Positions 42,969 through 52,835 of a stretch of 64,000 bases of DNA are shown here, piece after piece. Position numbers and translations under genes: made by a program. Origin of the DNA: Sphingomonas arenae (GTDB taxonomy: Bacteria; Pseudomonadota; Alphaproteobacteria; Sphingomonadales; Sphingomonadaceae). Position 1 is the stretch's first letter, and the number at the start of each line of letters is the position of its first letter. The notes below the pieces were generated by a model. It was not told the origin of the DNA. It saw only the letters and a program-made list of their open reading frames with translations, and made no database searches. Location: positions 1 to 64,000 of the forward strand of contig NZ_JAFFJU010000003.1 in the NCBI RefSeq assembly GCF_016924655.1, written 5' to 3'.

Positions 42969-43967
42969 ATGACCTTCGCTTCCTTTCCCGCGCTTCGCAT
43001 GCGCCGCGGCCGCTCGTCTTCATGGATGCGCGCCATGCTGGCCGAGCATCGGCTTCATCCCAGCGACCTGATCCTGCCGCTGTTCATCTGCGCGGGTGAA
43101 GGCTGCGAGGAGCCGATCCCCGCGCTACCTGGGGTGAGCCGGTGGACTGTGGACCGGATTGGCGCGCAGGCCAAGGCCGCCGCGGCGCTCGGCATTCCGT
43201 GCGTCGCGCTGTTCCCCAACACGCCGGCAGGACTCCGGACCGAGCTGGCCGAAGAAGCGCTGAACCCGGACAATCTGATCTGCCGTGCCGTCAGGGCGGT
43301 GAAGGACGCCTGCCCGGAGATCGGCGTGCTGACGGACGTCGCGCTCGATCCTTACACGGCGCATGGCCATGACGGGCTGGTGGACGATCGCGGCTGCGTG
43401 CTGAACGACGAGACCACCGCGGTCCTGGTGGAACAGGCACTGGTGCAGGCCGAGGCTGGGGCGGACATCGTTGCTCCGTCCGACATGATGGATGGCCGGG
43501 TCGGTGCGATCCGCCAGGCGCTGGAGCGGGAGGGCCGGTGCGACACCGCGATCATGGCTTATACCGCGAAATATGCGTCCGCCTTCTACGGGCCGTTCCG
43601 GGACGCGGTCGGGTCGCGCGGGCTGCTGAAAGGCGACAAGCGCGGCTACCAGATGGACCCCGCCAATGCCGACGAGGCATTACGGGAGGTCGCTCTGGAC
43701 GTCGCCGAGGGCGCGGACATGGTCATGGTGAAGCCCGGTCTGCCGTACCTCGACATCGTGCGCAGTGTCCGCGAGGCGTTCCGGGTGCCGGTCTTCGCCT
43801 ACCAGGTGAGCGGCGAATATGCGATGATCGAGCATGCCGCGGCGGCTGGGGCTGGTGACCGGGACGCGCTGATCCTCGAGACCCTGCTGGCCTTCAAGCG
43901 GGCCGGCGCGACCGGCGTCCTGACGTATCATGCGATGGACGCGGCAAGGCTGATCACCCGGTCTTAA
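42969..43967 (+). CDS. hemB: Delta-aminolevulinic acid dehydratase (porphobilinogen synthase)
   Basis: 332 aa; condenses two aminolevulinates to porphobilinogen in haem synthesis. Schiff-base lysines K201 (TAKYASAFYGPFRDA) and K255 (VMVKPGLPYLD). The metal site reads DVALDPYTAHGHDG, with Ala/Asp in place of the cysteines of zinc enzymes, so this is the Mg-dependent bacterial type. Full length for the family, ATG 42969. Stands alone, 18 nt after a hairpin repeat. Confidence 0.96.
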   Translation: MTFASFPALRMRRGRSSSWMRAMLAEHRLHPSDLILPLFICAGEGCEEPIPALPGVSRWTVDRIGAQAKAAAALGIPCVALFPNTPAGLRTELAEEALNPDNLICRAVRAVKDACPEIGVLTDVALDPYTAHGHDGLVDDRGCVLNDETTAVLVEQALVQAEAGADIVAPSDMMDGRVGAIRQALEREGRCDTAIMAYTAKYASAFYGPFRDAVGSRGLLKGDKRGYQMDPANADEALREVALDVAEGADMVMVKPGLPYLDIVRSVREAFRVPVFAYQVSGEYAMIEHAAAAGAGDRDALILETLLAFKRAGATGVLTYHAMDAARLITRS

Positions 43968-44026
43968 CCCACCCCGTTGCAAGTTGGCCTCCGCCCGCTA
44001 CGCTGGGTTGGGCACTGGGGGGATTA

Positions 44027-46249
44027 ATGGCGACCATGGCGATCGAGGAGAGCCGTCCGGCGGGCAGGCTCCGCCTGCGATACACGCTGGCGATCTTTGC
44101 CGGGTCCTTTCTGCTGTTCCTGGTTCAACCGCTGCTCGCCCGCATGGCCCTGCCGCGGCTTGGCGGAGCGCCGGCAGTCTGGAACTCCGCGATGCTGGTG
44201 TACCAGGCGCTGCTGCTGGGCGGATACGCCTACGCTCACGCGATCGCACGACTGCCGGGACGTGCGCAGGCCGGCATTCACCTGACACTGCTGGCGCTGG
44301 CCGCACTGACCTTGCCGCTCGGGCTCAGCGCCGCCGTGCCGGACGCGGGGGACAACAGCTTCCTGTGGGTGCCGTGGCTCCTGCTGCTGTCGGTCGGACC
44401 TTTGTTCTTCGTGATCTCGGCGCAGGCGCCATTGCTGCAGCGCTGGTTCGCCATGAGCGGGGGAGGCGATCCCTACCCGCTGTACGCAGCATCGAACCTG
44501 GGGAGCCTGCTTGGTCTGCTCACCTATCCCTTGCTGCTGGAGCCGCTGATCGGCGTCGGTCACCAGAGCTGGTGGTGGAGCATCGGCTATGCGGTCATGG
44601 CACTGCTCGTCGCCTGGTGCATGTTGTCGCTCCAGGGCTCGGCAACGACGACCGCGATCGTGAGCCAGGAGGCGGTCGAACGCCCGCTGGACAAGAAGCG
44701 CATCGCGGGCTGGATCGTGCTGGCCGCGGTGCCGTCGGGCCTCATGCTCTCGACCACGCTCCACCTGACCACGGACATAGCGGCCATGCCGCTGCTGTGG
44801 GTGGTTCCTCTCGCCATCTACCTGCTCAGCTTCACCGTGGCCTTCTCGGAGCGGCGGGGCCTGGCGCAGCTGTGCGCGCGGGTAGCGCCCTTCACCGTGC
44901 TACTGGTCTGCGTGGGCCTGTTCCGGGCGCAAGGCGCGTTGCTGCTGCCGGTGATGATCGTCTCGCTGCTCAACCTGTTCATGGTGGCCGTGGCGCTGCA
45001 CGCCAAGCTGTTCGACGATCGTCCCGCGCCATCGCAGCTCACCGGCTTCTATCTTGCCATGTCCGTGGGTGGAGCCTTGGGTGGCCTGTTCTGCGCCCTG
45101 ATCGCGCCGCTGGTATTCGACTGGACATACGAGCATCCCCTGCTGCTGCTCGCGGCGGGCGCACTCGTCGCCGGGGTGCACCCGTTCCGGCGGTTCGAGC
45201 AGCTGTGGCGCTCCCCCACGCTCGAGCGACGAGTCCTGATGGTCATCATCCTGCTTGTGCTGCTCACCCTGATCGCTCGGTCGGTGCTGGGGGATGATGC
45301 GGAGTGGGTCCGCCTCGCGGTTCTGGGCGTGCTGATGGCGATCGGACTGTTCGCGATCGGGCGCCCGCTGCTGTTCACCATCATCCTGGCGCTGTTGATG
45401 CTGGGCATGGGCGGGGTCCAGAAGCTCGCCCTCACGTCCGAGCCCGGCCGGATGACCCGCAGTTACTTCGGCGTTTATTCGATCCAGGAGGACGACAGCC
45501 TGCGCTACCTGCTGCACGGCACGACCATGCACGGACTGCAGCTGCGCGGATCGCCGGAGCGGGAACGGCTGCCCACCAGCTATTACGCCCCGCAGTCCGC
45601 CGTCGGGCGGCTCCTCAACATCGCACCAGCTCTGTATGGGCCGCAGGCTCGCATCGGAGCCGTCGGGCTCGGCACCGGGACACTGTCCTGCTACGCACGG
45701 GCGAACGAGCGCTGGACCTTCTACGAGATCGACCCCGCGGTGGTCGACATCGCGCGCGATCCGAAGCGTTTCACCTTCCTGTCCAAATGCCTTCCCAAGG
45801 TGCCGATCGTGCTGGGTGACGCGCGGCTGAGCCTGGCTGGGCAGGCGCCGGGTAGCGCGGACGTGCTGATCATCGACGCCTTCTCGTCCGATGCCGTGCC
45901 CATGCACCTCCTGACCCGTGAAGCGTTTGCCCTCTATCGCCGGGTTCTCCAGCCGGAAGGCATATTAATGGTGCACATCTCGAACCGTCACCTCGACCTG
46001 CAGCCGGTGGTCGCGGCCTCGGCCCGTGGGCAGTTCCAAGCGATGCTCGGCGTCTACGATCCGTTGCCGCGGGAGGTCGTGCTGGGGGCGGCACCCAGCC
46101 GCTGGATCGCCTTGTCGGCTTCGGGCCGGAAACTTGGCGAGCTCCGTTCCGCGACCAGGGCCGACTTCTGGGAGCCGCTGCCCCCATATGCCGACTTCGC
46201 GGGCTGGACCGACGACTACGGTTCGATCCTGCCCATCATCAAGCGATGA
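44027..46249 (+). CDS. Fused membrane / spermidine synthase-like protein
   Basis: 740 aa. Residues about 15-470 hold roughly 12-14 hydrophobic helices of the fused MFS/spermidine-synthase type (FAGSFLLFLVQPLLARMALP at the start; GSLLGLLTYPLLLEP). Residues about 480-700 are a spermidine synthase-like Rossmann fold: ARIGAVGLGTGTLSCYARAN (SAM loop), TFYEIDPAVVDIA, VLGDARLSLAG and LIIDAFSSDAVPMHL. The GGGDG/E-x-D polyamine pocket is not complete, so aminopropyl transfer is doubtful. GGGGGG precedes ATG 44027. Overlaps the GNAT gene by 4 nt. Confidence 0.88.
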   Translation: MATMAIEESRPAGRLRLRYTLAIFAGSFLLFLVQPLLARMALPRLGGAPAVWNSAMLVYQALLLGGYAYAHAIARLPGRAQAGIHLTLLALAALTLPLGLSAAVPDAGDNSFLWVPWLLLLSVGPLFFVISAQAPLLQRWFAMSGGGDPYPLYAASNLGSLLGLLTYPLLLEPLIGVGHQSWWWSIGYAVMALLVAWCMLSLQGSATTTAIVSQEAVERPLDKKRIAGWIVLAAVPSGLMLSTTLHLTTDIAAMPLLWVVPLAIYLLSFTVAFSERRGLAQLCARVAPFTVLLVCVGLFRAQGALLLPVMIVSLLNLFMVAVALHAKLFDDRPAPSQLTGFYLAMSVGGALGGLFCALIAPLVFDWTYEHPLLLLAAGALVAGVHPFRRFEQLWRSPTLERRVLMVIILLVLLTLIARSVLGDDAEWVRLAVLGVLMAIGLFAIGRPLLFTIILALLMLGMGGVQKLALTSEPGRMTRSYFGVYSIQEDDSLRYLLHGTTMHGLQLRGSPERERLPTSYYAPQSAVGRLLNIAPALYGPQARIGAVGLGTGTLSCYARANERWTFYEIDPAVVDIARDPKRFTFLSKCLPKVPIVLGDARLSLAGQAPGSADVLIIDAFSSDAVPMHLLTREAFALYRRVLQPEGILMVHISNRHLDLQPVVAASARGQFQAMLGVYDPLPREVVLGAAPSRWIALSASGRKLGELRSATRADFWEPLPPYADFAGWTDDYGSILPIIKR

Positions 46250-46827
46250 GCGAGGAGGTTGCCGAGACCGCGCGCCTGCGCTTGCGCGGCTGGCGACCTG
46301 GTGATCCCGAGGAGTTCCTGCGGCGTCTCAACACGCCGACGGTCATGCGATGGCTTGGCGGAGTGCAGGACGAAGCGACCGCCCATGCCGCGCTGGACCG
46401 GATCGACGGCTTCCAGCGGGACTTCGGCCACACCTTCTGGATCGTGGAGCGCAAGTTGGACGGGGCGCTGCTCGGCTTCTGTGGGCTGAAGCGCGTAAAC
46501 GCGCCGGGCGGCGAGCATCTGCACGGCGAGTTCGAGATCGGCTGGCGCTTGCGGGAAGACGCCTGGGGGCAGGGCATTGCCAAGGAAGCTGCCATTGCCT
46601 CGCTGGACCTGGCGTTCGACCGCTTCGGAGCGCCCAGCGTGGTCGCGCTGACTGTGCCCGGCAACGAGGCGAGCCAAGGGCTCATGCGACGGTTGGGCAT
46701 GCGGCGCCGCGAGGATCTGGACTTCGTGGATACCCGCTTTGCCAATCCTGGCGAGCTCAACCCGACGGTGGTCCATCGGATCGATGCGGCTGAATGGCCC
46801 GATGCGCGGGCCGCAGCGCTGTCCTAG
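46246..46827 (+). CDS. GNAT family N-acetyltransferase
   Basis: 193 aa of the RimJ/RimL-like acetyltransferase_3 type: TARLRLRGWRPGDPEEFLRR, FEIGWRLREDAWGQGIAKEA as the acetyl-CoA P-loop (Q/R-x-x-G-x-A form: WGQGIA), and GNEASQGLMRRLGMRRREDL as motif B. It starts inside the stop of the fused membrane protein (ATGA), so the two are co-translated. Acceptor unknown. Its stop overlaps the convergent lipoprotein gene by 4 nt. Confidence 0.9.
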   Translation: MSEEVAETARLRLRGWRPGDPEEFLRRLNTPTVMRWLGGVQDEATAHAALDRIDGFQRDFGHTFWIVERKLDGALLGFCGLKRVNAPGGEHLHGEFEIGWRLREDAWGQGIAKEAAIASLDLAFDRFGAPSVVALTVPGNEASQGLMRRLGMRRREDLDFVDTRFANPGELNPTVVHRIDAAEWPDARAAALS

Positions 46828-47324
46828 CCGCCGAGGCGCGCCTGCACCGCGTCCACTCGGGCCGCCTGTCGGCTGTCGATCGCTGCGATCGCCTCTGCCG
46901 CCTCCCGGATTGCGGCGAGATCCCGTGGAGCGATGAAGCCGCGCTCCTTGAGGCGTGCGGCGCTTAGCGCATCCAGGTCGCCGAGTGCTCGGGTGGTTGG
47001 ATACCTGGCGGCGATCGCTCCGGAAAGCGCCTGCTGGGCAGTGATCCAGCTCTCACTGTCCCGAGCGCCTGCTGCTGCCGCTGCCTGTTCGGCGGGCGCG
47101 ATCGCTGCCTCGAACGGGGTCTCGGTTGCACGCGCCTGCGCGACGAGCGCCTGAAGCCCTGCCGCCAGTGTCGCGTCGAGCGGGATCTCCCCCGATCGGT
47201 CGGGAACAGGCAGCCGCGGATCGATGGACTCTGCCGGGCGCGGAGCAAGGGAGGGCACTGACGGGGATGGCCCGGCGCATGCGGACAGGAGCAACGTCGG
47301 AAGGAGGAGCGCGGCGCGTTTCAC
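46824..47324 (-). CDS. Hypothetical lipoprotein, Ala-rich and helical
   Basis: 166 aa; MKRAALLLPTLLLSACAGPS gives a clean signal and lipobox (LSAC). A proline-rich linker is followed by a long alpha-helical, alanine-rich domain (about 55-166). No family recognised; probably outer-membrane-anchored in the periplasm. ATG 47324 is the only sensible start. Confidence 0.7.
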   Translation of the reverse strand: MKRAALLLPTLLLSACAGPSPSVPSLAPRPAESIDPRLPVPDRSGEIPLDATLAAGLQALVAQARATETPFEAAIAPAEQAAAAAGARDSESWITAQQALSGAIAARYPTTRALGDLDALSAARLKERGFIAPRDLAAIREAAEAIAAIDSRQAARVDAVQARLGG

Positions 47325-47425
47325 GCGGTCCGTGTAAGCAAGCGGGAGGGGGGTGGCAATTGCGCCATCGCATGCTCAACAGGGTTGCGCGGGTCCATTC
47401 CGCCGCCTATGGACCCCCCTGCCGC

Positions 47426-47502
47426 GCGCCCGTAGCTCAGCTGGATAGAGCATCAGACTACGAATCTGAGGGTCGGACGTTCGAATCGTTCCGGGCGCGC
47501 CA
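47426..47502 (+). tRNA. tRNA-Arg (ACG)
   Basis: 77 nt. Acceptor GCGCCCG (47426-47432) pairs with CGGGCGC (47492-47498), discriminator G, encoded CCA. D-arm TAGCTCAGCTGGATAGAG, anticodon loop CTACGAA with ACG, T-loop TTCGAAT. The wobble A is expected to be edited to inosine by TadA. Confidence 0.97.
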
Positions 47503-47826
47503 TTCTCCCCCAATCGTCCGTTCAGCCGGTTCATCAGGCGCCGACCACCGTTCATTAACTTCCGAGCCTTAGGCGTCGGGGTCGAGCGCGGTTCAGCGTC
47601 GCCCGCTGGTTGCGCGTGGGCGGCTCGTCGTTAAGCTGCGCCGCGTTCAAAGGGGGAGGTCGGCATCTCGGCCGGGTCAAAAGGGGCAAGTGTTGCGGGC
47701 GACCGCTTTGCCTCCGCGTATCGATCGCTGCGGGAAGATGGGTCGGTTCAGTTCGACCTGACGGCTCCCGATCCTCCACCCACGCCCCCGACGTGGCTGC
47801 GGGACTTCTTCGAGTGGCTTGGCCGC

Positions 47827-48360
47827 GTGATGAAGCCGGTCGGAGATTTCTTCTCCTGGATCAGCAGCTTCCTTCCGGACGCGCCTTATGCGCGCATCCT
47901 GCTGTGGGCGGTGCTGGCGATCCTGGCGGCGGCCTTCGCCTGGCTGATCTACCAGCGGGTGCGTCACGGCGTGTGGCAATGGCGTCGGGTGCCGGCCGCG
48001 GCGGCGGAGCCGCTGGACGAGGAGGAGTGGGTTCCCGAGCAGGCGCCCGCCCACCGCTGGCTGGAAGAGGCGGACGCGCTCGCCGCGCAGGGGCGCTATG
48101 CGGAGGCGATCCACCATCTGCTGATCCGTTCCGTAGAGGACATCGCGCGGCGCAAGCCCGCATTGGTGAAGCCATCGGTCACCAGCCGCGAACTGGCGGC
48201 CGCAACGGCGATCCCCAGTGGGGCGCGCAATCTGTTTTCCGGCATCGCCCGGCTGGTGGAGCGGAGTCTGTTCGCCAGCCGTCCGGTCGGGCAGGCGGAG
48301 TGGACTGAGGCCCGGAGCTCTTATGCCGACTTCGCTGTGCCAAGGGCCTGGCAGGCATGA
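47827..48360 (+). CDS. DUF4129 domain protein (intact ORF; true 5' end probably upstream and frameshifted)
   Basis: 177 aa as an intact ORF: one transmembrane helix (ILLWAVLAILAAAFAWLIYQ), a cytosolic linker, and the DUF4129 region HRWLEEADALAAQGRYAEAI with HHLLIRSVEDIARR. Upstream the same frame is open and looks coding (DRFASAYRSLREDGSVQFDL, then a PPPTPPTWL linker), as I recall for relatives, but contains no ATG, GTG or TTG. A good Shine-Dalgarno (AAAAGGGG) precedes GTG 47690 in another frame; one missing base near 47700 would join them. First gene of the MoxR operon; its stop overlaps the next ATG by 4 nt. Confidence 0.75.
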   Translation: MMKPVGDFFSWISSFLPDAPYARILLWAVLAILAAAFAWLIYQRVRHGVWQWRRVPAAAAEPLDEEEWVPEQAPAHRWLEEADALAAQGRYAEAIHHLLIRSVEDIARRKPALVKPSVTSRELAAATAIPSGARNLFSGIARLVERSLFASRPVGQAEWTEARSSYADFAVPRAWQA

Positions 48361-49574
48361 GCGAAGTCGCGATCGGCGGTCCCAGCGCCACTGAGCTGAG
48401 CTTCACGCGCAAGGCGGCGCTGGTGATCGTCGGGGTGGGCGTGCTGGCCTTCCTGGCCATGCTGGTGCTGGGCGCCTACGCTCCTGATTTCCGCTCCGGC
48501 AGGAACGGCGGCGCGCATGCGCTGTCGAACGCCGTGACCGGGTTCAGCGGTGTGGTCCGGCTGGCGGAGGCGACTGGCCGCAACCCGCAGGTGGTGCGGA
48601 GCCTGGATCAGCTCGAAAGCGAGGATCTGGCCGTCATCACGCCGGAACGGGGCGACGTGGACCTCACGGACATCCTGGAATGGCGCAGCAGCCGGACAAC
48701 CCTGTTCGTGCTGCCGAAATGGTGGACGCAAGGCGATCCGAAGCGCACCGGGTGGGTACGGGTCGCCGGCGTGCGGCCGACAGACGATACGGAGCGGGTG
48801 CTGGCGCCGGCTTACCCGCTAAAGGTTCGGGTCACCCGAAGCGGCGGGCCGCTACGGACCGTGCCGGACCATGCGCCTTCGGAGATGCGTTTTCGCTCGC
48901 CCCTCGCGCTGCAGACTGTCAGCGGTAAGGACCTGCGCCCCGTTGTCACCGACAGCGCCGGCAGGATCGTCCTGGCGCAGGTGGGGGCCCGGCAGCTCTA
49001 CATCCTCGCGGACCCGGATCTCCTGAACAACCGCGGCATGCGCGATGAGGGGCAGGCGCGCGCCGCGCTGGCGATGCTGGACTTCCTCAACAGCACCGAC
49101 GCGGATGGCATCCTGTTCGACGTCACCAGCAACGGCCTAGGCGCCGCGCGCAGCCCCTTGAAGCTGCTATTCGAGCCGCCGTTCCTGTCGGTGACCTTGG
49201 CCATCGCGGCGGCCCTTTTGCTGGCGGGCGTGCAGGCGCTGACCCGGTTCGGGGCGCCGCGCCGCCCGGAACGCGCGATCCGCTTCGGCAAGGCGGCGCT
49301 GGTGGACAATACCGCGGCGCTGGTTCGCCGTGCTCGCCGGGAGGTGCAGCTTGGGTATCGTTACGCGCAGGTGGCGCGGCGCCGGGCGGCAACGCTGTTG
49401 CGGCTGCCGCCATCGCTGCCCGAAGGCGAGCTCGACGCGCGGCTGGATCAGGTGCGCACCTCGGGCGCCCCGTTCAGCGAGCTTGCGACGCGCACGGAGC
49501 GGGCGTCGACCCGGGAAGAACTGACCATCGCGGCCAGAGGGCTGCACCAGTGGCTGAAGGAGCTTGAAGCGTGA
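48357..49574 (+). CDS. DUF4350 domain membrane protein
   Basis: 405 aa. An N-terminal transmembrane helix ([20 protein letters not shown]), a periplasmic DUF4350 domain (about 50-250; [20 protein letters not shown] opens it and [15 protein letters not shown] ends it), a second transmembrane helix near 280-295 ([19 protein letters not shown]) and a basic cytosolic tail. It overlaps both neighbours by 4 nt. Function unknown; the family nearly always travels with MoxR and DUF58 genes. Confidence 0.85.
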   Translation: MSEVAIGGPSATELSFTRKAALVIVGVGVLAFLAMLVLGAYAPDFRSGRNGGAHALSNAVTGFSGVVRLAEATGRNPQVVRSLDQLESEDLAVITPERGDVDLTDILEWRSSRTTLFVLPKWWTQGDPKRTGWVRVAGVRPTDDTERVLAPAYPLKVRVTRSGGPLRTVPDHAPSEMRFRSPLALQTVSGKDLRPVVTDSAGRIVLAQVGARQLYILADPDLLNNRGMRDEGQARAALAMLDFLNSTDADGILFDVTSNGLGAARSPLKLLFEPPFLSVTLAIAAALLLAGVQALTRFGAPRRPERAIRFGKAALVDNTAALVRRARREVQLGYRYAQVARRRAATLLRLPPSLPEGELDARLDQVRTSGAPFSELATRTERASTREELTIAARGLHQWLKELEA

Positions 49575-50527
49575 GTGTTGAAGAAGTTCAGTCGCTGGGG
49601 AATGCGATCCGGCAAGAGATCGCCAAGGCCGTCGTGGGGCAGGAGGAGACCGTCGACCTGATGCTGGTTGCGCTCTTTTCGGGCGGGCACATCCTGCTGG
49701 AAGGTCCGCCGGGCACCGCCAAGACGCTGCTAGCGCACAGCTTCGCCGCGACGCTCGGGCTGCAGTTCGGCCGGATCCAGTTCACGCCAGACCTGATGCC
49801 GGCAGACATCATCGGCGCCAATCTGTTCGACTTCCAGACCTCCCGCTTCACGCTCACGCGGGGGCCGATCTTCACCGACCTGCTGCTGGCGGACGAGATC
49901 AACCGGACCCCGCCCAAGACCCAAGCTGCGCTGCTGGAGGCCATGCAGGAACGCCAGGTCACGGTGGACGGCAAGAGCATGGCGCTCGGCGACCGGTTCA
50001 TGGTCGTCGCGACCCAGAACCCGATCGAGCAGCAGGGTGTCTATCCCCTGCCCGAAGCGCAGCTCGACCGCTTCCTGTTCAAGCAGCTGGTGGATTATCC
50101 AAGCGCCGATGAAGAGCGGCGGATTATCGCCGAGCATGGCGCCCGGCGGGAGGTGATGGAGCCCGCGGGCTGGGGTGTCGAGGCAAGAGCCGATGGCGCC
50201 AGCATCGGAGCCGCGCTCGAGACGGTGGCGGCAGTTCGCCTGGTCGACGAGATCGTGGACTATGTCACCGCGCTGATCCGGCAGACCCGCACGGTCAGCG
50301 ACCTGGAGGCGGGCGCATCGCCGCGCGCCGGGGCCATGCTCGCGGCGGCGGCGCGGGCGAGGGCGGCACTGGACGGCCGAGACTTCGTCGTGCCGGACGA
50401 CGTGAAGCGGCTGGCGCCGGCGCTGCTCCGCCACCGATTGATCCTGTCGCCATCCGCCGAGATCAACGGCCGGCGGGTCGAGGAGGTGGTGCAGTCGATC
50501 ATCGAAGCGGTCGAGGCGCCGCGTTGA
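49571..50527 (+). CDS. MoxR-type AAA+ ATPase
   Basis: 318 aa. Walker A GPPGTAKT (45-52), Walker [21 protein letters not shown], sensor 1 [20 protein letters not shown] and the arginine finger in LDRFLFK. MoxR ATPases act as chaperones for assembly of complexes involving vWA/DUF58 proteins. Start GTG 49571 inside the preceding stop. All catalytic residues appear intact. Confidence 0.94.
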   Translation: MSVEEVQSLGNAIRQEIAKAVVGQEETVDLMLVALFSGGHILLEGPPGTAKTLLAHSFAATLGLQFGRIQFTPDLMPADIIGANLFDFQTSRFTLTRGPIFTDLLLADEINRTPPKTQAALLEAMQERQVTVDGKSMALGDRFMVVATQNPIEQQGVYPLPEAQLDRFLFKQLVDYPSADEERRIIAEHGARREVMEPAGWGVEARADGASIGAALETVAAVRLVDEIVDYVTALIRQTRTVSDLEAGASPRAGAMLAAAARARAALDGRDFVVPDDVKRLAPALLRHRLILSPSAEINGRRVEEVVQSIIEAVEAPR

Positions 50528-51834
50528 TCTATCCGACACGCGCGGCTGTCCTGATCGCAGCGGCTGGCGCTCTCGCCACCTTGCTGGTGGACGCGGTGGC
50601 GCCGGCCTACTGGTACGTCGGCCTGGCGTGGCCCGCGGCCGTTCTGCTGCTCTGCCTCGTCGATGCAGCGACGGGTGCTCGGCGCCTGTCAGCCCGGCTG
50701 GAACTGCCGCGATCGGCTTATGTCGGCCATGCGAGCGAAGCGATCGTGCGTGTGGGGGTGACGAAAGGACCGTCCCCGCGGCTGGTGGAGGTTGCGCTGG
50801 ACCTGCCGCCGATCGTCCATGCCGAGGATGACGGCCGAATGCTGATCGGGATCGCGGCGGAGCAGGGGAGCGGTCGCTTGGAGCTGGAGCTGGTTCGGCG
50901 CGGGATCGCCCGGTTCGCGTCGCTGTGGCTGCGCTGGAAAGGGCCGCTCGGTCTGATGTGGCACCAGGAGAAAGTCGCGCTCGATGCCGGGTTTCCGGTG
51001 CTCCCGGACCTGCGGCCGGTGCATCGGCACGGCGCTGCGATCTTCCAGCGTCATGCGCTGCAGGGGCTGGTGGCGCAACTCGAGCGCGGCGACGGATCCG
51101 ACCTCGATGCGCTGGTCGAGTATCAGCAGGGCATGGACCGGCGGGCGATCGACTGGAAGCAGTCGGCCCGGCATAGCAAGCTACTCGCCCGGCAGTATCG
51201 CAGCGAGCGCAACAACCAGATCGTCTTTGCCATCGATAGCGGGCGGCAGATGTCGGAGCCGATTGCCGGCCTACCTCGGGTGGATCGGGCGGTTTCCGCC
51301 ATGCTGCTGACCGCCTGGGTCGCGCTGAAGATGGGCGACCGGATCGCCCTTCACAGCTTCGACTCGCGGCCGCGGGTGGGGAGCGGGCTCGTCTCGGGCA
51401 TGGGCGCGTTCGCCGAATTGCAGCAGATGGCGGCCGGCATCGATTACAGCGGGGAGGAGACGAACTACACCTTCGCGCTGACGGGGCTGGCGAGCCGGCT
51501 GACCCGCCGCTCGATGATCGTCCTGTTCACGGAATTCACGGACAGCATCTCGGCGGACTTCATGGTCCGGGCCGCGCGCCGGCTGGTGCAGACGCACTTG
51601 CTGCTGGTCGTGGTGCTGCGCGACGAGGAGCTGGAGAGCATCGTGGAGCGCGAGCCGGACGAGGCGGACGACATCACTCGCACCATCACGGCGGCGGACC
51701 TGCTGAAGGAGCGACGGATCGCGATCGGCCGGCTCCAGCACCTGGGTGTGCACGTGATCGAGAGTGAGCACGACAAGGTCGGGGAAAGCCTGGTGCATGG
51801 CTATCTCGACCTGAAGCGGAGGAACCTGCTGTGA
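50524..51834 (+). CDS. DUF58 (vWA-like) domain protein
   Basis: 436 aa. Two N-terminal transmembrane helices ([20 protein letters not shown] and the following stretch), a beta-rich region, then the DUF58 core [20 protein letters not shown] with [20 protein letters not shown], followed by a vWA-like fold with a partial metal site ([12 protein letters not shown]). Starts with TTG 50524 overlapping the MoxR stop. Presumed client of the MoxR ATPase; inner membrane. Confidence 0.88.
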   Translation: MIYPTRAAVLIAAAGALATLLVDAVAPAYWYVGLAWPAAVLLLCLVDAATGARRLSARLELPRSAYVGHASEAIVRVGVTKGPSPRLVEVALDLPPIVHAEDDGRMLIGIAAEQGSGRLELELVRRGIARFASLWLRWKGPLGLMWHQEKVALDAGFPVLPDLRPVHRHGAAIFQRHALQGLVAQLERGDGSDLDALVEYQQGMDRRAIDWKQSARHSKLLARQYRSERNNQIVFAIDSGRQMSEPIAGLPRVDRAVSAMLLTAWVALKMGDRIALHSFDSRPRVGSGLVSGMGAFAELQQMAAGIDYSGEETNYTFALTGLASRLTRRSMIVLFTEFTDSISADFMVRAARRLVQTHLLLVVVLRDEELESIVEREPDEADDITRTITAADLLKERRIAIGRLQHLGVHVIESEHDKVGESLVHGYLDLKRRNLL

Positions 51835-52835
51835 ACGTCCAGGCGGCACCGCTGGTCAATGCGACCCGCTTCCGGCTTGCCCATCAGGGCGATTGGGAGC
51901 GGCTGGAGGAACTGGTCACCCGGCTGGAGAAGAAGTCGCTCGGACACCTCGACGACGACGACCTGCTCGCGCTTCCGGCGCTGTATCGGACGACGCTGTC
52001 GTCGCTGTCGATCGCCCGGGATACGTCGCTGGATCGGGCGCTGGTGACCTACCTCGAGCAACTGTGCACGCGCGCCTATTTCCAGATCTATGGGGTTCAG
52101 ACCCCGGCCCGACGGCAGGTGGCGGACTTCTTTCGGACAGGTTGGCCCGTCGCGGCGCGGGACCTGTGGAAGGAGACCTTGGTCTGTTCGGCGCTGATGG
52201 TCCTGTCCGCGGTGATCGGATACCTGCTGGTCAGCGGCGATCCGGGCTGGTTCTACAGCATCATCCCCGCCGAGCTAGCGGGCGGCCGTGATCCGGCGGC
52301 ATCGGCGGAGTTCCTCCGGGGCACCCTCTACGACAGCCAGGAGAGCCTGCTCACGACCTTCGCGACCTATCTGTTCACTCACAACAGCCAGGTCGCCATC
52401 CTGTCGTTCGCGCTTGGCTTTGCCTTTGCCGTGCCGACCGTCCTCCTGATGCTCTACAACGGCCTGATGCTGGGGGCGATCTATGCCGTGTTCGCGGCGA
52501 AGGGACTGGGGCCGAACCTTGCCGGATGGCTGATGATCCACGGGACTACCGAGCTGCTGGCCATTGCCATTGCCGGGGCCGCCGGCCTCAGGATCGGCAC
52601 AGCCGTGGCCTTTCCCGGGCGGCTGACTCGCGCCGCCTTGCTGGTCAAGGCCGGCCGGTCGGCTGCGACGGCGATGATCGGCGTGGTCGTGATGCTCGCC
52701 GCCGCCGGACTGCTGGAGGGGATCGGGCGCCAGACCATCACGAGCGACGTGTTTCGCTTCCTCATCGGCTGGTCGATGCTGACTTTCTGGGTGCTGTATC
52801 TTTATGTCCTCGGCGGACGGAAGCGGATGGCATGA
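51831..52835 (+). CDS. Stage II sporulation protein M-like membrane protein
   Basis: 334 aa of the SpoIIM/DUF95 family, found widely outside spore formers. A cytosolic N-terminal helical part (RFRLAHQGDWERLEELVTRL), then about six transmembrane helices from residue 115. The middle block NSQVAILSFALGFAFAVPTV and MIHGTTELLAIAIAGAAGLR is diagnostic (H-G-x-x-E motif). Start GTG 51831 overlaps the DUF58 gene by 4 nt. In Bacillus SpoIIM belongs to a peptidoglycan-hydrolysing complex; here only membrane or envelope work can be inferred. Confidence 0.88.
   Translation: MNVQAAPLVNATRFRLAHQGDWERLEELVTRLEKKSLGHLDDDDLLALPALYRTTLSSLSIARDTSLDRALVTYLEQLCTRAYFQIYGVQTPARRQVADFFRTGWPVAARDLWKETLVCSALMVLSAVIGYLLVSGDPGWFYSIIPAELAGGRDPAASAEFLRGTLYDSQESLLTTFATYLFTHNSQVAILSFALGFAFAVPTVLLMLYNGLMLGAIYAVFAAKGLGPNLAGWLMIHGTTELLAIAIAGAAGLRIGTAVAFPGRLTRAALLVKAGRSAATAMIGVVVMLAAAGLLEGIGRQTITSDVFRFLIGWSMLTFWVLYLYVLGGRKRMA

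Noticed and set aside
44027-46249. Calling the fusion protein a true spermidine synthase
   Set aside because: The SAM loop is there but the polyamine-binding signature is not complete, and most members of this membrane-fused family have no shown aminopropyltransferase activity.
47610-48308. Plus-strand frame of 232 codons overlapping the DUF4129 gene
   Set aside because: Low-complexity Gly/Arg/Ala product; the overlapping frame has a transmembrane helix, the DUF4129 region and overlap coupling to the next gene.
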